In this document: piece by piece, positions 37,700-45,885 of the stretch
Layout of the letters: every line of letters starts with the position of its first letter
Position numbering within the stretch: position 1 is the stretch's first letter
Source: Sneathiella sp.
GTDB lineage: Bacteria; Pseudomonadota; Alphaproteobacteria; Sneathiellales; Sneathiellaceae
DNA length: 61,680 nucleotides
Reading direction: 5' to 3'
Assembly: GCF_002694385.1 (NCBI RefSeq)
Contig: NZ_NZMB01000021.1
Coordinates: 119,925 to 181,604 of the forward strand
Notes under the pieces: generated by a model
What the model was told of the DNA's origin: nothing
What the model saw: only the letters and a program-made list of their open reading frames with translations
Database searches by the model: none
Made by a program: the position numbers and the translations under genes

Positions 37700-37783
37700 A
37701 CCAGTTTGTGATGGTATTGAGATACTTTTGGATCGAGAAAGAGTTGAAACTTTGAATGCCATTCGAGTTTCACGGGATACTCA

Positions 37784-37830
37784 GACTCATAACCTGAAGG
37801 TCGTAGGTTCAAATCCTGCCATCGCAACCA
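37784..37830 (+). pseudogene. 3' half of an initiator-type tRNA-Met
   Basis: The 47 bases from GACTCATAACC to GCAACCA have an anticodon loop with CAT, a variable loop, a complete T-arm (GTAGG, TTCAAAT, CCTGC) and an acceptor strand ending in CCA. It resembles the end of alphaproteobacterial tRNA-fMet and not the intact tRNA-Ile2 at 30773. Both share GGTCGTAGGTTCAA (37799-37812 and 30818-30831). No matching 5' acceptor strand lies upstream. Such 3' ends are left by elements that integrate into tRNA genes. Confidence 0.75.
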
Positions 37831-37837
37831 ATCATTA

Positions 37838-37871
37838 CAACGGCTTAGCAATAAAACGCTAAGCCGTTTTT
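37838..37871. terminator. Strong stem-loop with T run after the tRNA fragment
   Basis: AACGGCTTAGC and GCTAAGCCGTT pair perfectly (11 bases) around AATAAAAC, followed by TTT. It acts as a terminator in the plus direction and fits the usual sequence behind a tRNA gene, so it was probably carried along with the fragment. Confidence 0.75.
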
Positions 37872-38450
37872 GCATTATGGGCTACCAGTGGGCTACTCTG
37901 TGTAATGTAATCTATAGCTTGAAGTAGAGCAGATTAGTGATTGAAATTCTCATTTTAGTCAGTATTTGGCCTAACGAAGACATTTGTTTGAATGGCTCAA
38001 TGTTCCGCTATTCCGACTTTTGACACTTTCGCACGACTACGCTTCTTAGTTGCTCTGAGCGGAGAGTTGTCATTCGCCGCAGGCGCATCGTGATCTAGTT
38101 ACCTTGAAAAACTAGACATTGGTGGTGTTCAAGATGAACGTTTGGCCGCTCATCCCCAATCAGGGGGACGCTCCTGCCACCCCCGATGCACGCATAACCA
38201 GGAAGGAGACCAGCTCTCCCTCCATGAACCTCCGATCGCTAAGGGGAGCTTTCTGCGCTCTTCTGCACCCATCGACCACAGGGAATGTCTTCCCATTTGA
38301 ATCTCCGACCAACCTTCAGCTAGTTGGAAGCTGAATGCTCACCACTATGTGGGGGCCGACTACACTTTGCGCGCAGGCAGGCAGCGTGATAGTCTCACAA
38401 ACAAACCGGCGGTTCCAGAAACGAGCTGCCAAATCAGGCGTATTCTCGAC
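37872..38450. other. Gap before the Gabija-like operon
   Basis: About 580 bases with no supported gene. A small hairpin GGAGA/TCTCC lies at about 38204. The promoter of the nuclease-helicase pair should be in its right part. The start chosen for the nuclease is ATG 38451. Confidence 0.4.
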
Positions 38451-40481
38451 ATGCACATTGAACAGATTAAAATTGAGAACTTTCGGCTACTGCAAAATTG
38501 TTGCCTCGACATGCGAGAGAAAACAACTCTTCTTGTCGGGAAAAACAACACTGGAAAAACCTCTTTTGCCGTTTTGCTGGAAAGATTTTTGGAGAGACCC
38601 GATCATTTTACTTACACGGACTTTCCGATCCAGATACGACAGAAAATACTCGGTATTGACGATGACACGAATGCCGAGGAGTTCGCGATCAGGCTGGTAC
38701 TGCGCATAGCTTATGACGAGACCGACAACCTTTCCATTCTCTCCGAGTTCATGCTGGACCTCGATCCGACGCGCCGACATACCAGCATCCTTTTCGAATG
38801 TTGCATTGACAAAAGTAAGCTGCTTCGCGCGCTACCGGACGATCCGAAAGAGCGAAAGAAATTCATTGAAAACAACCTCAGTGGAAAGTTTCTGAATATT
38901 AAAGTTTATGCGTTTGATGATTTTGGTCACACCGAGGAAACGCCGTACTACATGGCACATCGCGATCAACTGGAAGAGAAAGAGCGATCCGAAGTGCGGG
39001 AGCTTTTGAATTTTCAGGTTATTCATGCCCGCAGAGATGTTGCGAGCTCGGAAAATGCCGGACGTGGCGCAAAACCTCTGTCGGCAATATCTACCAAGTT
39101 TTTTCGAAAGCGCGACATCGAGGTTGATGACGATGACGAGACAGCGGGGTCAGATGGTGAAAGCCTTGAAAAGCTCAGGTCGATGCTTGCCGGCATTGAT
39201 GACCAACTCGGAGAGCAATATGCGCAGGTTTTCGGGGACTTTTTAAAGAGCTCCCACGACTTTCTGGAATTGGGTGACTTGAAGGTCGTCTCCAACATTC
39301 AATCGCAGTCACTCATCGAAACCTCGTCGCAAGTCATATACGGCGAAACCGACAACTTTCTTCCTGAGCACTACAGCGGACTCGGATATCTGAACATCCT
39401 TTATCTACTGTTGCAGATTGAGTTGTGCCGAGACGACTTTGCCAGACGAAACGCCCCGCTGAACCTCCTGCTTATCGAAGAGCCTGAAGCACACACTCAT
39501 CCGCAGATGCAGTACGTTTTCGCTGATAAAATCCATGGATTGATCTCGAAAATTCCAAATTTGCAGGCTTTGTTGACGACCCATTCCTCCCACATCGTTT
39601 CGAAATCGAACTTTGAGGACATTAGGTATCTTTCACGACAGTCTCCCGCGGAACCTGTCACGATCAAGAACTTTCACACTGATCTGAGCGCCAAGTACAA
39701 AGAGCTTGGGGCGGACGGAGTAGCGCTCTTTCAGTTTCTCAAGCAATACCTCACAATAAACTCTGCGGAACTGTTCTTCGCAAGCAAAGCGATTTTCATC
39801 GAGGGAACCACGGAACGCATCCTGCTTCCTTTATTCATCGAGATGCATGACAGGGAGAACGTCGATGAGACGGCGGCGGGCGGGCTGTCTTCGCAAAACA
39901 TATCCGTTCTTGAAGTCGGAGCTAATGCGCGTGCGTTTGCTCCGTTCCTTGAGTTCATTGGCGTTCGCACATTGGTCATCACCGATATCGACACAACCAA
40001 AGCTGTTGTCAGTGAGGGGACAGGAAAAACCAGCTATCCTGCCTGTCCTGTTGCAGAGTCGAGCAACACCTCAAATGAATCCCTGAAGCACTTTCTTTCA
40101 GCCCCTGATCCAAAGGAAGTGAGCGAGTTCTCGGACTGGCATAAGCGCCTGATAGATGGAACTGCTTCTTCGGACGAAGGGCAGATTAAGATTGCCTACC
40201 AGCTTGCGGAGGATGGTTACCATGCAAGAAGTTTTGAAGACGCCTTCGTTTCGATCAACCTAGAAAAAGTCAAGGCCCGCAAGGATATGTTGGCGGGTTT
40301 GAAAAACAGGGGCACATTGGATGCATTTAGTGGCAATGACTTTTATTCTCTCACAAGTCAGATACTCGGAAAGAAATCCGATTTTGCTGGGTCGGTTTTG
40401 TACCTGGCGCTTGTGGAGCGCGAAAGCTGGCGTGCGCCCAAATATATCATGGATGGTCTGAAATGGATTCACAAAAATTGA
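38451..40481 (+). CDS. gajA: OLD-family ATP-dependent endonuclease, Gabija GajA-like
   Basis: A 676-residue protein in two parts. The N-terminal ABC-type ATPase has Walker A VGKNNTGKTSF at about residues 28-38 and Walker B LLLIEEPEAHTHPQMQ, with TTHSSHIVSK beyond it. The C-terminal TOPRIM nuclease has its glutamate in FIEGTTERILLPLF and an aspartate pair in VITDIDTTKA. In Gabija, GajA is a sequence-specific DNA nickase held off by nucleotides and released when phage replication lowers them. The canonical GajA is about 580 residues, so this is a long variant. ATG 38451 gives the family start HIEQIKIENFRLL. It overlaps the helicase gene by 19 bases. Confidence 0.78.
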   Translation: MHIEQIKIENFRLLQNCCLDMREKTTLLVGKNNTGKTSFAVLLERFLERPDHFTYTDFPIQIRQKILGIDDDTNAEEFAIRLVLRIAYDETDNLSILSEFMLDLDPTRRHTSILFECCIDKSKLLRALPDDPKERKKFIENNLSGKFLNIKVYAFDDFGHTEETPYYMAHRDQLEEKERSEVRELLNFQVIHARRDVASSENAGRGAKPLSAISTKFFRKRDIEVDDDDETAGSDGESLEKLRSMLAGIDDQLGEQYAQVFGDFLKSSHDFLELGDLKVVSNIQSQSLIETSSQVIYGETDNFLPEHYSGLGYLNILYLLLQIELCRDDFARRNAPLNLLLIEEPEAHTHPQMQYVFADKIHGLISKIPNLQALLTTHSSHIVSKSNFEDIRYLSRQSPAEPVTIKNFHTDLSAKYKELGADGVALFQFLKQYLTINSAELFFASKAIFIEGTTERILLPLFIEMHDRENVDETAAGGLSSQNISVLEVGANARAFAPFLEFIGVRTLVITDIDTTKAVVSEGTGKTSYPACPVAESSNTSNESLKHFLSAPDPKEVSEFSDWHKRLIDGTASSDEGQIKIAYQLAEDGYHARSFEDAFVSINLEKVKARKDMLAGLKNRGTLDAFSGNDFYSLTSQILGKKSDFAGSVLYLALVERESWRAPKYIMDGLKWIHKN

Positions 40482-42529
40482 ATCCGGTAGATCGGATCGC
40501 AGAGCTTGTTTCCGGCGGCGAGAATTTCGTACTTCAAGGCGGGGCCGGCAGCGGAAAGACCGAGAGCCTGAAGAGGGTCGTGCAAAAGGTTCTGAAGGCC
40601 AATCCGAGCCTTCTTATTGCGTGCATCACTCATACGAACAAAGCGGCAGACGAAATTGCTGACCGTGTATCCGGCGACATCAAGGTTTCAACGATTCATT
40701 CGTTCTTGGGAGAGATCATTTCACCGTTCAAGAAGAACATCCAACAGGTTTTCCCGAAGCTCTTCGAGCTACCTGACTTTGTTGCCCTTGGAGATGAGCA
40801 CTACGACGGCGACGAAAAGGTGAGGAAAAAGGGTGAGCATGACCGGTTTAAGAAGGCGCACGGCCAGCTCGAAAACCGCCGCAGGACGGTATTAAGTGAA
40901 GAGACGCCGAAAGTCACCGGAAAACGGGATTACGACAAGGATCCCGACAAATACAATGCGCAGCTCAATGGGTTGATAGGCGAGATCAACAAAGAAATCT
41001 GCGAGAAGCTGGCGGCGAGACAACCGAACGAGTTCTTCTACAACGATACTGCCTTTGATAATTTCAACGATCCTTCATACGGCCATGATGGCCTGATCGC
41101 TTTGGCCTGCCATATGTTTGAAGGCTTCCCGTTGCTAGGCAGGATCGTATCAGATCAGTATGACTGCATCCTTATTGATGAGTATCAGGACACAAGTGCA
41201 GTTGTCGTTTGTGTCCTCCTGCGCTGTTTGCCCGAAGAATCGAAAACCATCATTGGATTGTTCGGCGACTCTGAACAGGCCATCTATTCAGATGGCATTG
41301 GAAGCGCTCAGTCACATATCGATGCTAAAGAACTCATTCTTGTCGAGAAGGAGGACAATTATCGGTGCTCCCCCCAAGTAATTGATTTTTCCAATCAGTT
41401 TCGGACAGACGGTCTAAAGCAGGATGTAGCGCTGAAGTCGCTTGATATCGGAACTCTTGAAACCCTTGAAAGTCGCCAAGGCAGCGTGAAGTTACTGTAC
41501 GGTTTGGCTCCTGTGGAGGTCGATACGGGAGATAAAGCGGAAGATCGGAAGGCAAAAGCATTGTTCAGAAGCGCACTTAACGAACTGGTTGAAAAAGCCG
41601 CCTCTGAATATCCGGGCTACGTTCAATTGAAACTTACGAATAAGTCTATTGCGAACGATGTCGGTTTCGGAAGGTTATATCAGATCTTCGATGATCGGTA
41701 CTCCGAGCCACGGGACCGCATACGTAAGACGCTCGACAGGTTGCAGTTTGGCGAATTGATTGAACTGGTTGCTCTGCACAGGAGTTTGCCAGGTGATAGA
41801 CGTTCGTATAATCGATTGATCGCGAAATTGCGGAAGCGCGGGTTCTCTATTTCATCAGTGGCAGATAAGGCAAAGCTGGATGAGATGCTTCGCTCGTTCG
41901 GGTCGAAGGATCGCGCCGCCTATGAGGCCATAGAGTATGCCGCCGAATGTGGCTTGATGAAATTTTCGGACAGCCACAAGGCATTTGTTGATCGGCGCAA
42001 TGAGCTTTTGGCGAAGCTTGCAGATGATCCTGTCTTTGCCGAGTTTGAAGGACTATACCGGAACAGCCATCGTACCAAACTCCAAATGTTAAAAGAGGTG
42101 GCTGCCACGAGTATGAAGCACATCAGCGCTGAAATGCTTGAGCAGGAGTACGATGACAGATTAAAAGACCTGAAGCAGAAGAGTTTCCTTGAATCTATGT
42201 TTTCGCCGGATTTGGCCCTTAGCGAGATATTGGCGTTTTATGAGTATGAGGACAGTGAAGGCGAGTATTCTACGATGCACAAAACGAAAGGAACGGGTAT
42301 TGAGAATGTGCTTCTCGTTATCGACGAGTATGGCTGGACGACAGCGTATGATTTTGTGAGTTGTTTTGCAAAAGACATCCCAGAGTCAAAACGAGAAATT
42401 TCGTCAAGAAAGCTTCTTTATGTTGCAAGTTCGCGAACGAAGAAGAATCTCGTGTGCGTTCGCCTAATGAAAAGTCAAGAAGAGGCCGATCAGATTGCAT
42501 CATTTTTTCCTGAAGCCGTGAAGCTCTAG
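40463..42529 (+). CDS. gajB: UvrD/Rep-like helicase, Gabija GajB-like
   Basis: A 688-residue superfamily 1 helicase. Motif I GGAGSGKTESLKRV (around residue 27), motif Ia ACITHTNKAADEI, motif II ILIDEYQDTSAVV, motif III GLFGDSEQAIY, motif V STMHKTKGTGIENV, and motif VI LLYVASSRTKKNL. It follows the OLD nuclease with a 19-base overlap. This nuclease-plus-helicase order defines Gabija and close relatives. Canonical GajB is about 500 residues. The extra length lies in a charged insert (around 110-180) and the middle. It could equally belong to a related OLD-UvrD system, as the family border is not sharp. Confidence 0.76.
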   Translation: MDSQKLNPVDRIAELVSGGENFVLQGGAGSGKTESLKRVVQKVLKANPSLLIACITHTNKAADEIADRVSGDIKVSTIHSFLGEIISPFKKNIQQVFPKLFELPDFVALGDEHYDGDEKVRKKGEHDRFKKAHGQLENRRRTVLSEETPKVTGKRDYDKDPDKYNAQLNGLIGEINKEICEKLAARQPNEFFYNDTAFDNFNDPSYGHDGLIALACHMFEGFPLLGRIVSDQYDCILIDEYQDTSAVVVCVLLRCLPEESKTIIGLFGDSEQAIYSDGIGSAQSHIDAKELILVEKEDNYRCSPQVIDFSNQFRTDGLKQDVALKSLDIGTLETLESRQGSVKLLYGLAPVEVDTGDKAEDRKAKALFRSALNELVEKAASEYPGYVQLKLTNKSIANDVGFGRLYQIFDDRYSEPRDRIRKTLDRLQFGELIELVALHRSLPGDRRSYNRLIAKLRKRGFSISSVADKAKLDEMLRSFGSKDRAAYEAIEYAAECGLMKFSDSHKAFVDRRNELLAKLADDPVFAEFEGLYRNSHRTKLQMLKEVAATSMKHISAEMLEQEYDDRLKDLKQKSFLESMFSPDLALSEILAFYEYEDSEGEYSTMHKTKGTGIENVLLVIDEYGWTTAYDFVSCFAKDIPESKREISSRKLLYVASSRTKKNLVCVRLMKSQEEADQIASFFPEAVKL

Positions 42530-42762
42530 CGGTTGACCAGAGATTGCCGCAAAAACTTTTGGATGGCATACATAAGCATTAGGGAGCCTCGTCAAACGCT
42601 CACGCGGGTTCAGTCCCCAGGCTAGATTCCTCACAATTGCGAAATCGATCATGTCGACGAAGGTCCGGAACGGGTCGAAAGTGACAATGCGAAGTAGATG
42701 CTTCTTTGCTGCAAAAAGTGTTTTTAACCCGTTTTTACGAACAAATGTAGTAATAATTGTAT

Positions 42763-42806
42763 CCGTTCCGCCGTTCCGGGGCCTAGGGGCCGGAACAGCG
42801 GAACGG
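42763..42806. repeat. 17-bp hairpin with repeated CCGTTCCG units
   Basis: CCGTTCCGCCGTTCCGG (42763-42779) and CCGGAACAGCGGAACGG (42790-42806) pair with one mismatch. Each arm is itself a twofold repeat. It lies in the 307-base gap behind the helicase gene, which has no gene of its own. There is no T run, so a simple terminator is unlikely. Confidence 0.7.
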
Positions 42807-42836
42807 GGCGTATCGTATCGTTACGTAGGGATTTAG

Positions 42837-43449
42837 GGTGTTGTCACATTAACTTACGGTAGGCGCGAAGGAACCGAAGTAACAATACACAGGCAGCGGT
42901 AGTCGCAGATTTCCAAATGCCAAATGCTTCAGAGCGGCATTCCTTGAAGTATGTTCGTGTAATTAGGTGACGTTGGGTATAAAAAATATTGTATGTGGCT
43001 GAGTGGATATTGAGAAACTTCTGAGCAGATCCCGGCGATTTAAATTTCTGCATCTTTCGTTCCTGCTTTCGGATAGGAAGATGTGAATTTTCAGCTCTAT
43101 TATTCGCTCTTTTGTTATCAATATGCTCGGTGTTCAAGCCTAGAATTCGAAAAGCTTTATGATAGGATTTCAGTTTATCTGTTATTAGCGTTGGCGCAAA
43201 ACCTTGTTTCTTCAATAATTTTTTTATTAGTTTCAAGGCAGCTTTGGCATGTTTCTTTAATTGTACGAGAAAATCTAACACTTCACCTTCGTTATCAATG
43301 GCGCACGATAGCAAGTATCGAGCATACAGCCAGACAGCATGCTGAATGATTTGAGGCGAGAAACGATGGCGCTGATAGGAGAGCTTTTTGCATCAACCAA
43401 GATTAGATTGTCATGCATTTTCTCGCGACAAAGTAAATGTGACAACACC
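42837..43449 (-). mobile_element. IS6-family element with internal deletion
   Basis: Terminal inverted repeats GGTGTTGTCACATT (42837-42850) and AATGTGACAACACC (43436-43449) are perfect. The 613-base length is short for IS6 (about 800) because the middle of the transposase is gone. No 8-base target duplication is seen at the flanks. Confidence 0.8.
42844..43383 (-). pseudogene. IS6-family transposase lacking its middle part
   Basis: The frame reads YQRHRFSPQIIQHAVWLYAR, the usual N-terminus, and jumps directly to CAIDNEGEVLDFLVQ, the middle of the DDE domain. The HTH and first catalytic Asp are missing. The remainder has ITDKLKSYHKAF (second Asp), NNRAENSHLPIRKQERKMQ (Glu) and the family end. 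The normal start codon is also not visible. The protein cannot be active. Confidence 0.8.
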
Positions 43450-43499
43450 GTGGTGCGTTAGCGAGACAATAATTGGCGGGTTGATGAGGCGTAAGAATC

Positions 43500-44078
43500 T
43501 TACCAACCAGATCTTTTCTGAGCGCGATTCAATGCCCACCGTTTTGCATCGGATTTTCGTATCCTAAACTCTAGTAACTGCTCGCTAACATGAAAGTATT
43601 GGCATGCTTCGTCAAGTGACAGAAAATCCTCCACAGCAACCAGTGCTGCGGGTTTAGGAACAAGCAATGTAAACCCCAAATCGTGCGCTTCTCGCTCCAT
43701 GCGTTTATCGAAATTTCGGCAACCATCTTTCAGCATTGGAGGTTTGGGAGGATGGCCTAAAATAATGTGGGCGAGTTCATGTGCGATATTCGAATTTTGA
43801 CGATAAGGGTGGTGGCTGTCGTTATGGATTATCTCTTTATAGGTCCCGTTATTTAGTGTTACAGCTGAGAAATCATTTTGTCCGCCGTTTGTAAAATGCT
43901 CGACAACATCGGCTTGTATATTCGGGTGTTTGGTTAGTTCCCAAACAGGAATCGAAAGGTGATCCGCCAGTTCCAGAGCAGTCAATGGGCTGCAATCGGT
44001 CAGTCCTAGTTCTTGTCTGAACTCCTTTGCGTATTCTTCTGATTCTTTGATGAAACCCCTGCGGTGTCGAAAAGCCAA
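43500..44078 (-). CDS. ImmA/IrrE-family metallopeptidase
   Basis: A 192-residue protein with the zinc motif HELAH in NSNIAHELAHIILGH and a later Glu-rich helix DKRMEREAHDLGFTLLVP, which supplies the third ligand region. The family cleaves or regulates partner XRE repressors (as ImmA with ImmR). Here it directly follows an XRE gene (44079-44432) with no gap, so the two are a regulator/protease pair. This could be a phage-type switch of the island, a stress regulator or a toxin-antitoxin unit. Confidence 0.85.
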   Translation of the reverse strand: MAFRHRRGFIKESEEYAKEFRQELGLTDCSPLTALELADHLSIPVWELTKHPNIQADVVEHFTNGGQNDFSAVTLNNGTYKEIIHNDSHHPYRQNSNIAHELAHIILGHPPKPPMLKDGCRNFDKRMEREAHDLGFTLLVPKPAALVAVEDFLSLDEACQYFHVSEQLLEFRIRKSDAKRWALNRAQKRSGW

Positions 44079-44432
44079 TTATTTTTTCCTCATATGCTCG
44101 TATGCTGATTTCAACATGGTTTCCAAGGCGACCGCACTATCACCTTCAAGGTTTTTGTCAGCACGCAGTAGTGCCGAAATCTCCGATAATGGTTCGGATT
44201 TGGCCAGCGTGGCTGTATTAGACCTGTAGAATTTCTTGACATCAATGCCGGACCAAGAGGCCAGCCCCGCGAGTGTATCAACGTCGGGTCGCTTACCTTG
44301 ACCCATTCTGGTGAGAGTTGACGCTGAGACATGTGCCTCCGAGGCGACTTTCTTCCAGGTTATCCCCTTTGATTGTCTATGGCCGTCTAAAGCCGCGTAG
44401 AACCCTTCCGCATCAAATTTTTCGTTCGACAT
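44079..44432 (-). CDS. XRE-family HTH regulator paired with the ImmA/IrrE protease
   Basis: A 117-residue protein with start ATG 44432 (GGAG in the leader, nine bases before). Residues 12-65 are an XRE helix-turn-helix (ITWKKVASEAHVSASTLTRMGQGKRPD, seen in parts), followed by a helical tail ending KSAYEHMRKK. The upstream frame to 44498 lacks a ribosome site. It is divergent from the DUF2188 gene, with a 108-base shared control region. Such repressors often bind their own promoter region. Confidence 0.85.
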   Translation of the reverse strand: MSNEKFDAEGFYAALDGHRQSKGITWKKVASEAHVSASTLTRMGQGKRPDVDTLAGLASWSGIDVKKFYRSNTATLAKSEPLSEISALLRADKNLEGDSAVALETMLKSAYEHMRKK

Positions 44433-44540
44433 ATGAGCTCCAATTTCATTATTGCAATTTTTTTTAAAATGTGGCATTGCTTGTGGTGACGATTGCAATA
44501 TAGCAATTTAAAATCACTGTAGCAATAGGAGATCGGGCAT

Positions 44541-44765
44541 ATGTCCAAGCGCAATCAACATGTGACGCCTCATCCGGAAGGCTGGGCTGTCCAAGGAGCT
44601 GGATCGCAGAGGGCGACCAGTGTTCATTCAACACAAGCGGAAGCAATCAATCGCGCACGTGAGATCGCGCGCAATCAGGAGACGGAACTTTTGATACATG
44701 GGCGGGATGGCCGCATTCGGGAGCGCGATTCCTATGGAAATGACCCTTATCCGCCCAAGGGGTAA
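44541..44765 (+). CDS. DUF2188 domain protein
   Basis: A 74-residue protein covering the whole DUF2188 domain: HVTPHPEGWAVQGAGSQRA, then THSTQAEAI-type VHSTQAEAINRAREIARNQ, and IHGRDGRIRERDSYGNDP at the end. The function is unknown. The family is widespread on mobile DNA. AGGAG precedes the ATG at 44541. A terminator follows. Confidence 0.85.
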   Translation: MSKRNQHVTPHPEGWAVQGAGSQRATSVHSTQAEAINRAREIARNQETELLIHGRDGRIRERDSYGNDPYPPKG

Positions 44766-44792
44766 AAAAGGACTCATTGAGTCCTTTTTTTA
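44764..44792 (+). terminator. Terminator after the DUF2188 gene
   Basis: AAAAAAGGACTCA pairs with TGAGTCCTTTTTT (two-base loop) and continues with T. It overlaps the stop region of the DUF2188 gene. Confidence 0.8.
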
Positions 44793-44963
44793 ATGACACA
44801 ACGGAATAGAAGCGCATTGAAGTGAATACCAACGCCTTACAAATCCTTGAAGAAATAGGTATCCAGCTTGATAACGGTCAGTTTCCTTGTGTGCACAATG
44901 GCGGAATTGTAATGCCCAGCAAGGCTGCCATTTCCTATAACGCACTGGGCAAGGAGAAAAGTG

Positions 44964-45113
44964 ATGCCGAAAGACAAGCCAAGACACGATCCACAGCCGG
45001 ATCACGGAAACGGACCGCCCGCAGGCAAGGGGCGTCCAGACGATGTCGGGAGGCCCGTGACGCCTCACCGCTCATCAACGCAAAAGTTCGTAAAAACTAT
45101 TTGCGAGACTTGA
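44964..45113 (+). CDS. 49-residue ORF in front of the E2-like gene
   Basis: AAGGAG (44951-44956) lies seven bases before this ATG, the best ribosome site in the neighbourhood. The product (MPKDKPRHDPQPDHGNGPPA at the start) is rich in Pro, His, Asp and Gly, then turns basic and ends KFVKTICET. It has no known domain and is too short for firm assignment. Its stop TGA overlaps a TTG in the frame of the E2-like protein (TTGA, 45110-45113), so the two may be translationally coupled. It could be a small partner or a leader peptide. Confidence 0.45.
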   Translation: MPKDKPRHDPQPDHGNGPPAGKGRPDDVGRPVTPHRSSTQKFVKTICET

Positions 45114-45709
45114 AGCGTGTAACTAAGGCGTATCCCGCTATAAAAGTGTGGGATACGCCAACCGGCTTGTGGTTGCGAGCACCGGCTATGCCTGTTCAGC
45201 ATTCAAACCGTGAGGTCACCTTTTTGATATTCCTTCCCTATCCAGAAGGTTTGCCGTTAAAAGCATGGGCGTTCTGGTCAAGCATTATGGGGTATACATG
45301 GATTGGACCACGGCATACCAATGCCCCAGATGGGAGTATTTGTGCGTTCGAACCGGGGGATCATTCGTGGCAGCAGGGTGACAAAATAGTCAGGCTGCTT
45401 GACATATTTTGTGTTTGGGCTGTCCGTCATTTGCATCTTGAAAAGATAGGTCGCTGGCCGGGTTATCAGGCCGTTCCACATCCTTATGAACGTCTGATGG
45501 AAGTGCAAGATAATGAATATTGTGGTTGTGACAACGCAGGGCGGCGATATGCGGACTGCTGCAAGCAAGACGATTTGGCGCTAGGCCATGAAAGCCTAAG
45601 GCACGATTTCGAGGCCAAATATGGTCATTCGAAGGTCGTTCCAAAAGTCATCAAGAATTTTGTTGAGGGAAGTGGTCCGTTGCCCGTAATTTGTTACCCA
45701 TCTTTCTAA
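45110..45709 (+). CDS. Ubiquitin-conjugating (E2/UBC)-like domain with a Cys-rich tail
   Basis: Residues up to about 130 read like a bacterial E2 fold: an N-terminal helix, strands IKVWDTPTGLWLRAP and VTFLIFLPYPEGLPLKAWAF, then GPRHTNAPDGSICAFEPGDHSW. In the last, a Cys (codon 45341-45343) follows the His-Asn and Gly as in E2 active sites. The LLDIFCVWAVRHL helix follows. The tail DNEYCGCDNAGRRYADCCKQDD has a CxC...CC cluster likely to bind zinc, SEC-C-like. The frame is open back to 44822, but that part is arginine-rich and overlapped by the 49-codon ORF, so a TTG start at 45101 or 45110 is preferred. No E1, ubiquitin-like, JAB or CD-NTase gene is nearby. Confidence 0.55.
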   Translation: MKRVTKAYPAIKVWDTPTGLWLRAPAMPVQHSNREVTFLIFLPYPEGLPLKAWAFWSSIMGYTWIGPRHTNAPDGSICAFEPGDHSWQQGDKIVRLLDIFCVWAVRHLHLEKIGRWPGYQAVPHPYERLMEVQDNEYCGCDNAGRRYADCCKQDDLALGHESLRHDFEAKYGHSKVVPKVIKNFVEGSGPLPVICYPSF

Positions 45710-45885
45710 AATCCGGTCCTGACCTAACCATTGGGGAAATGTCGGCTTCACGTAAAATTCGAAGGTCAAACTCCGAAGGATCGCCGATTTTTGCTAAGTG
45801 ATCAGGCTTGCCTACAGGTCGCTGATTATGCACTGGAATCTGCTGGCGCTGCGGTCCAGTTACAAAAGGTACGGACCTGTCAAAA

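Larger units (their letters stand above)
30913..37710. mobile_element. Serine-recombinase element (about 6.8 kb)
   Basis: The sequence ACCAGTTTGTG occurs at 30913-30923 and again at 37700-37710 in the same orientation. Both are preceded by CG at a similar distance. Between them all genes lie on the minus strand: recombinase, DUF2924, DUF3489, a nuclease-like protein, two DUF5681 proteins and a ParB-methyltransferase. The gene set is that of small integrative elements of alphaproteobacteria. The repeat is short, so the exact ends are an inference. Confidence 0.5.

Noticed and set aside
44822-45109. N-terminal extension of the E2-like protein to 44822
   Set aside because: The stretch is arginine-rich, has no ribosome site and overlaps the better-supported 49-codon ORF. 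It is kept only as an alternative.
45110-45709. Complete CBASS type II system
   Set aside because: No CD-NTase, E1/Cap2 adenylation domain, JAB peptidase or effector gene is within reach.
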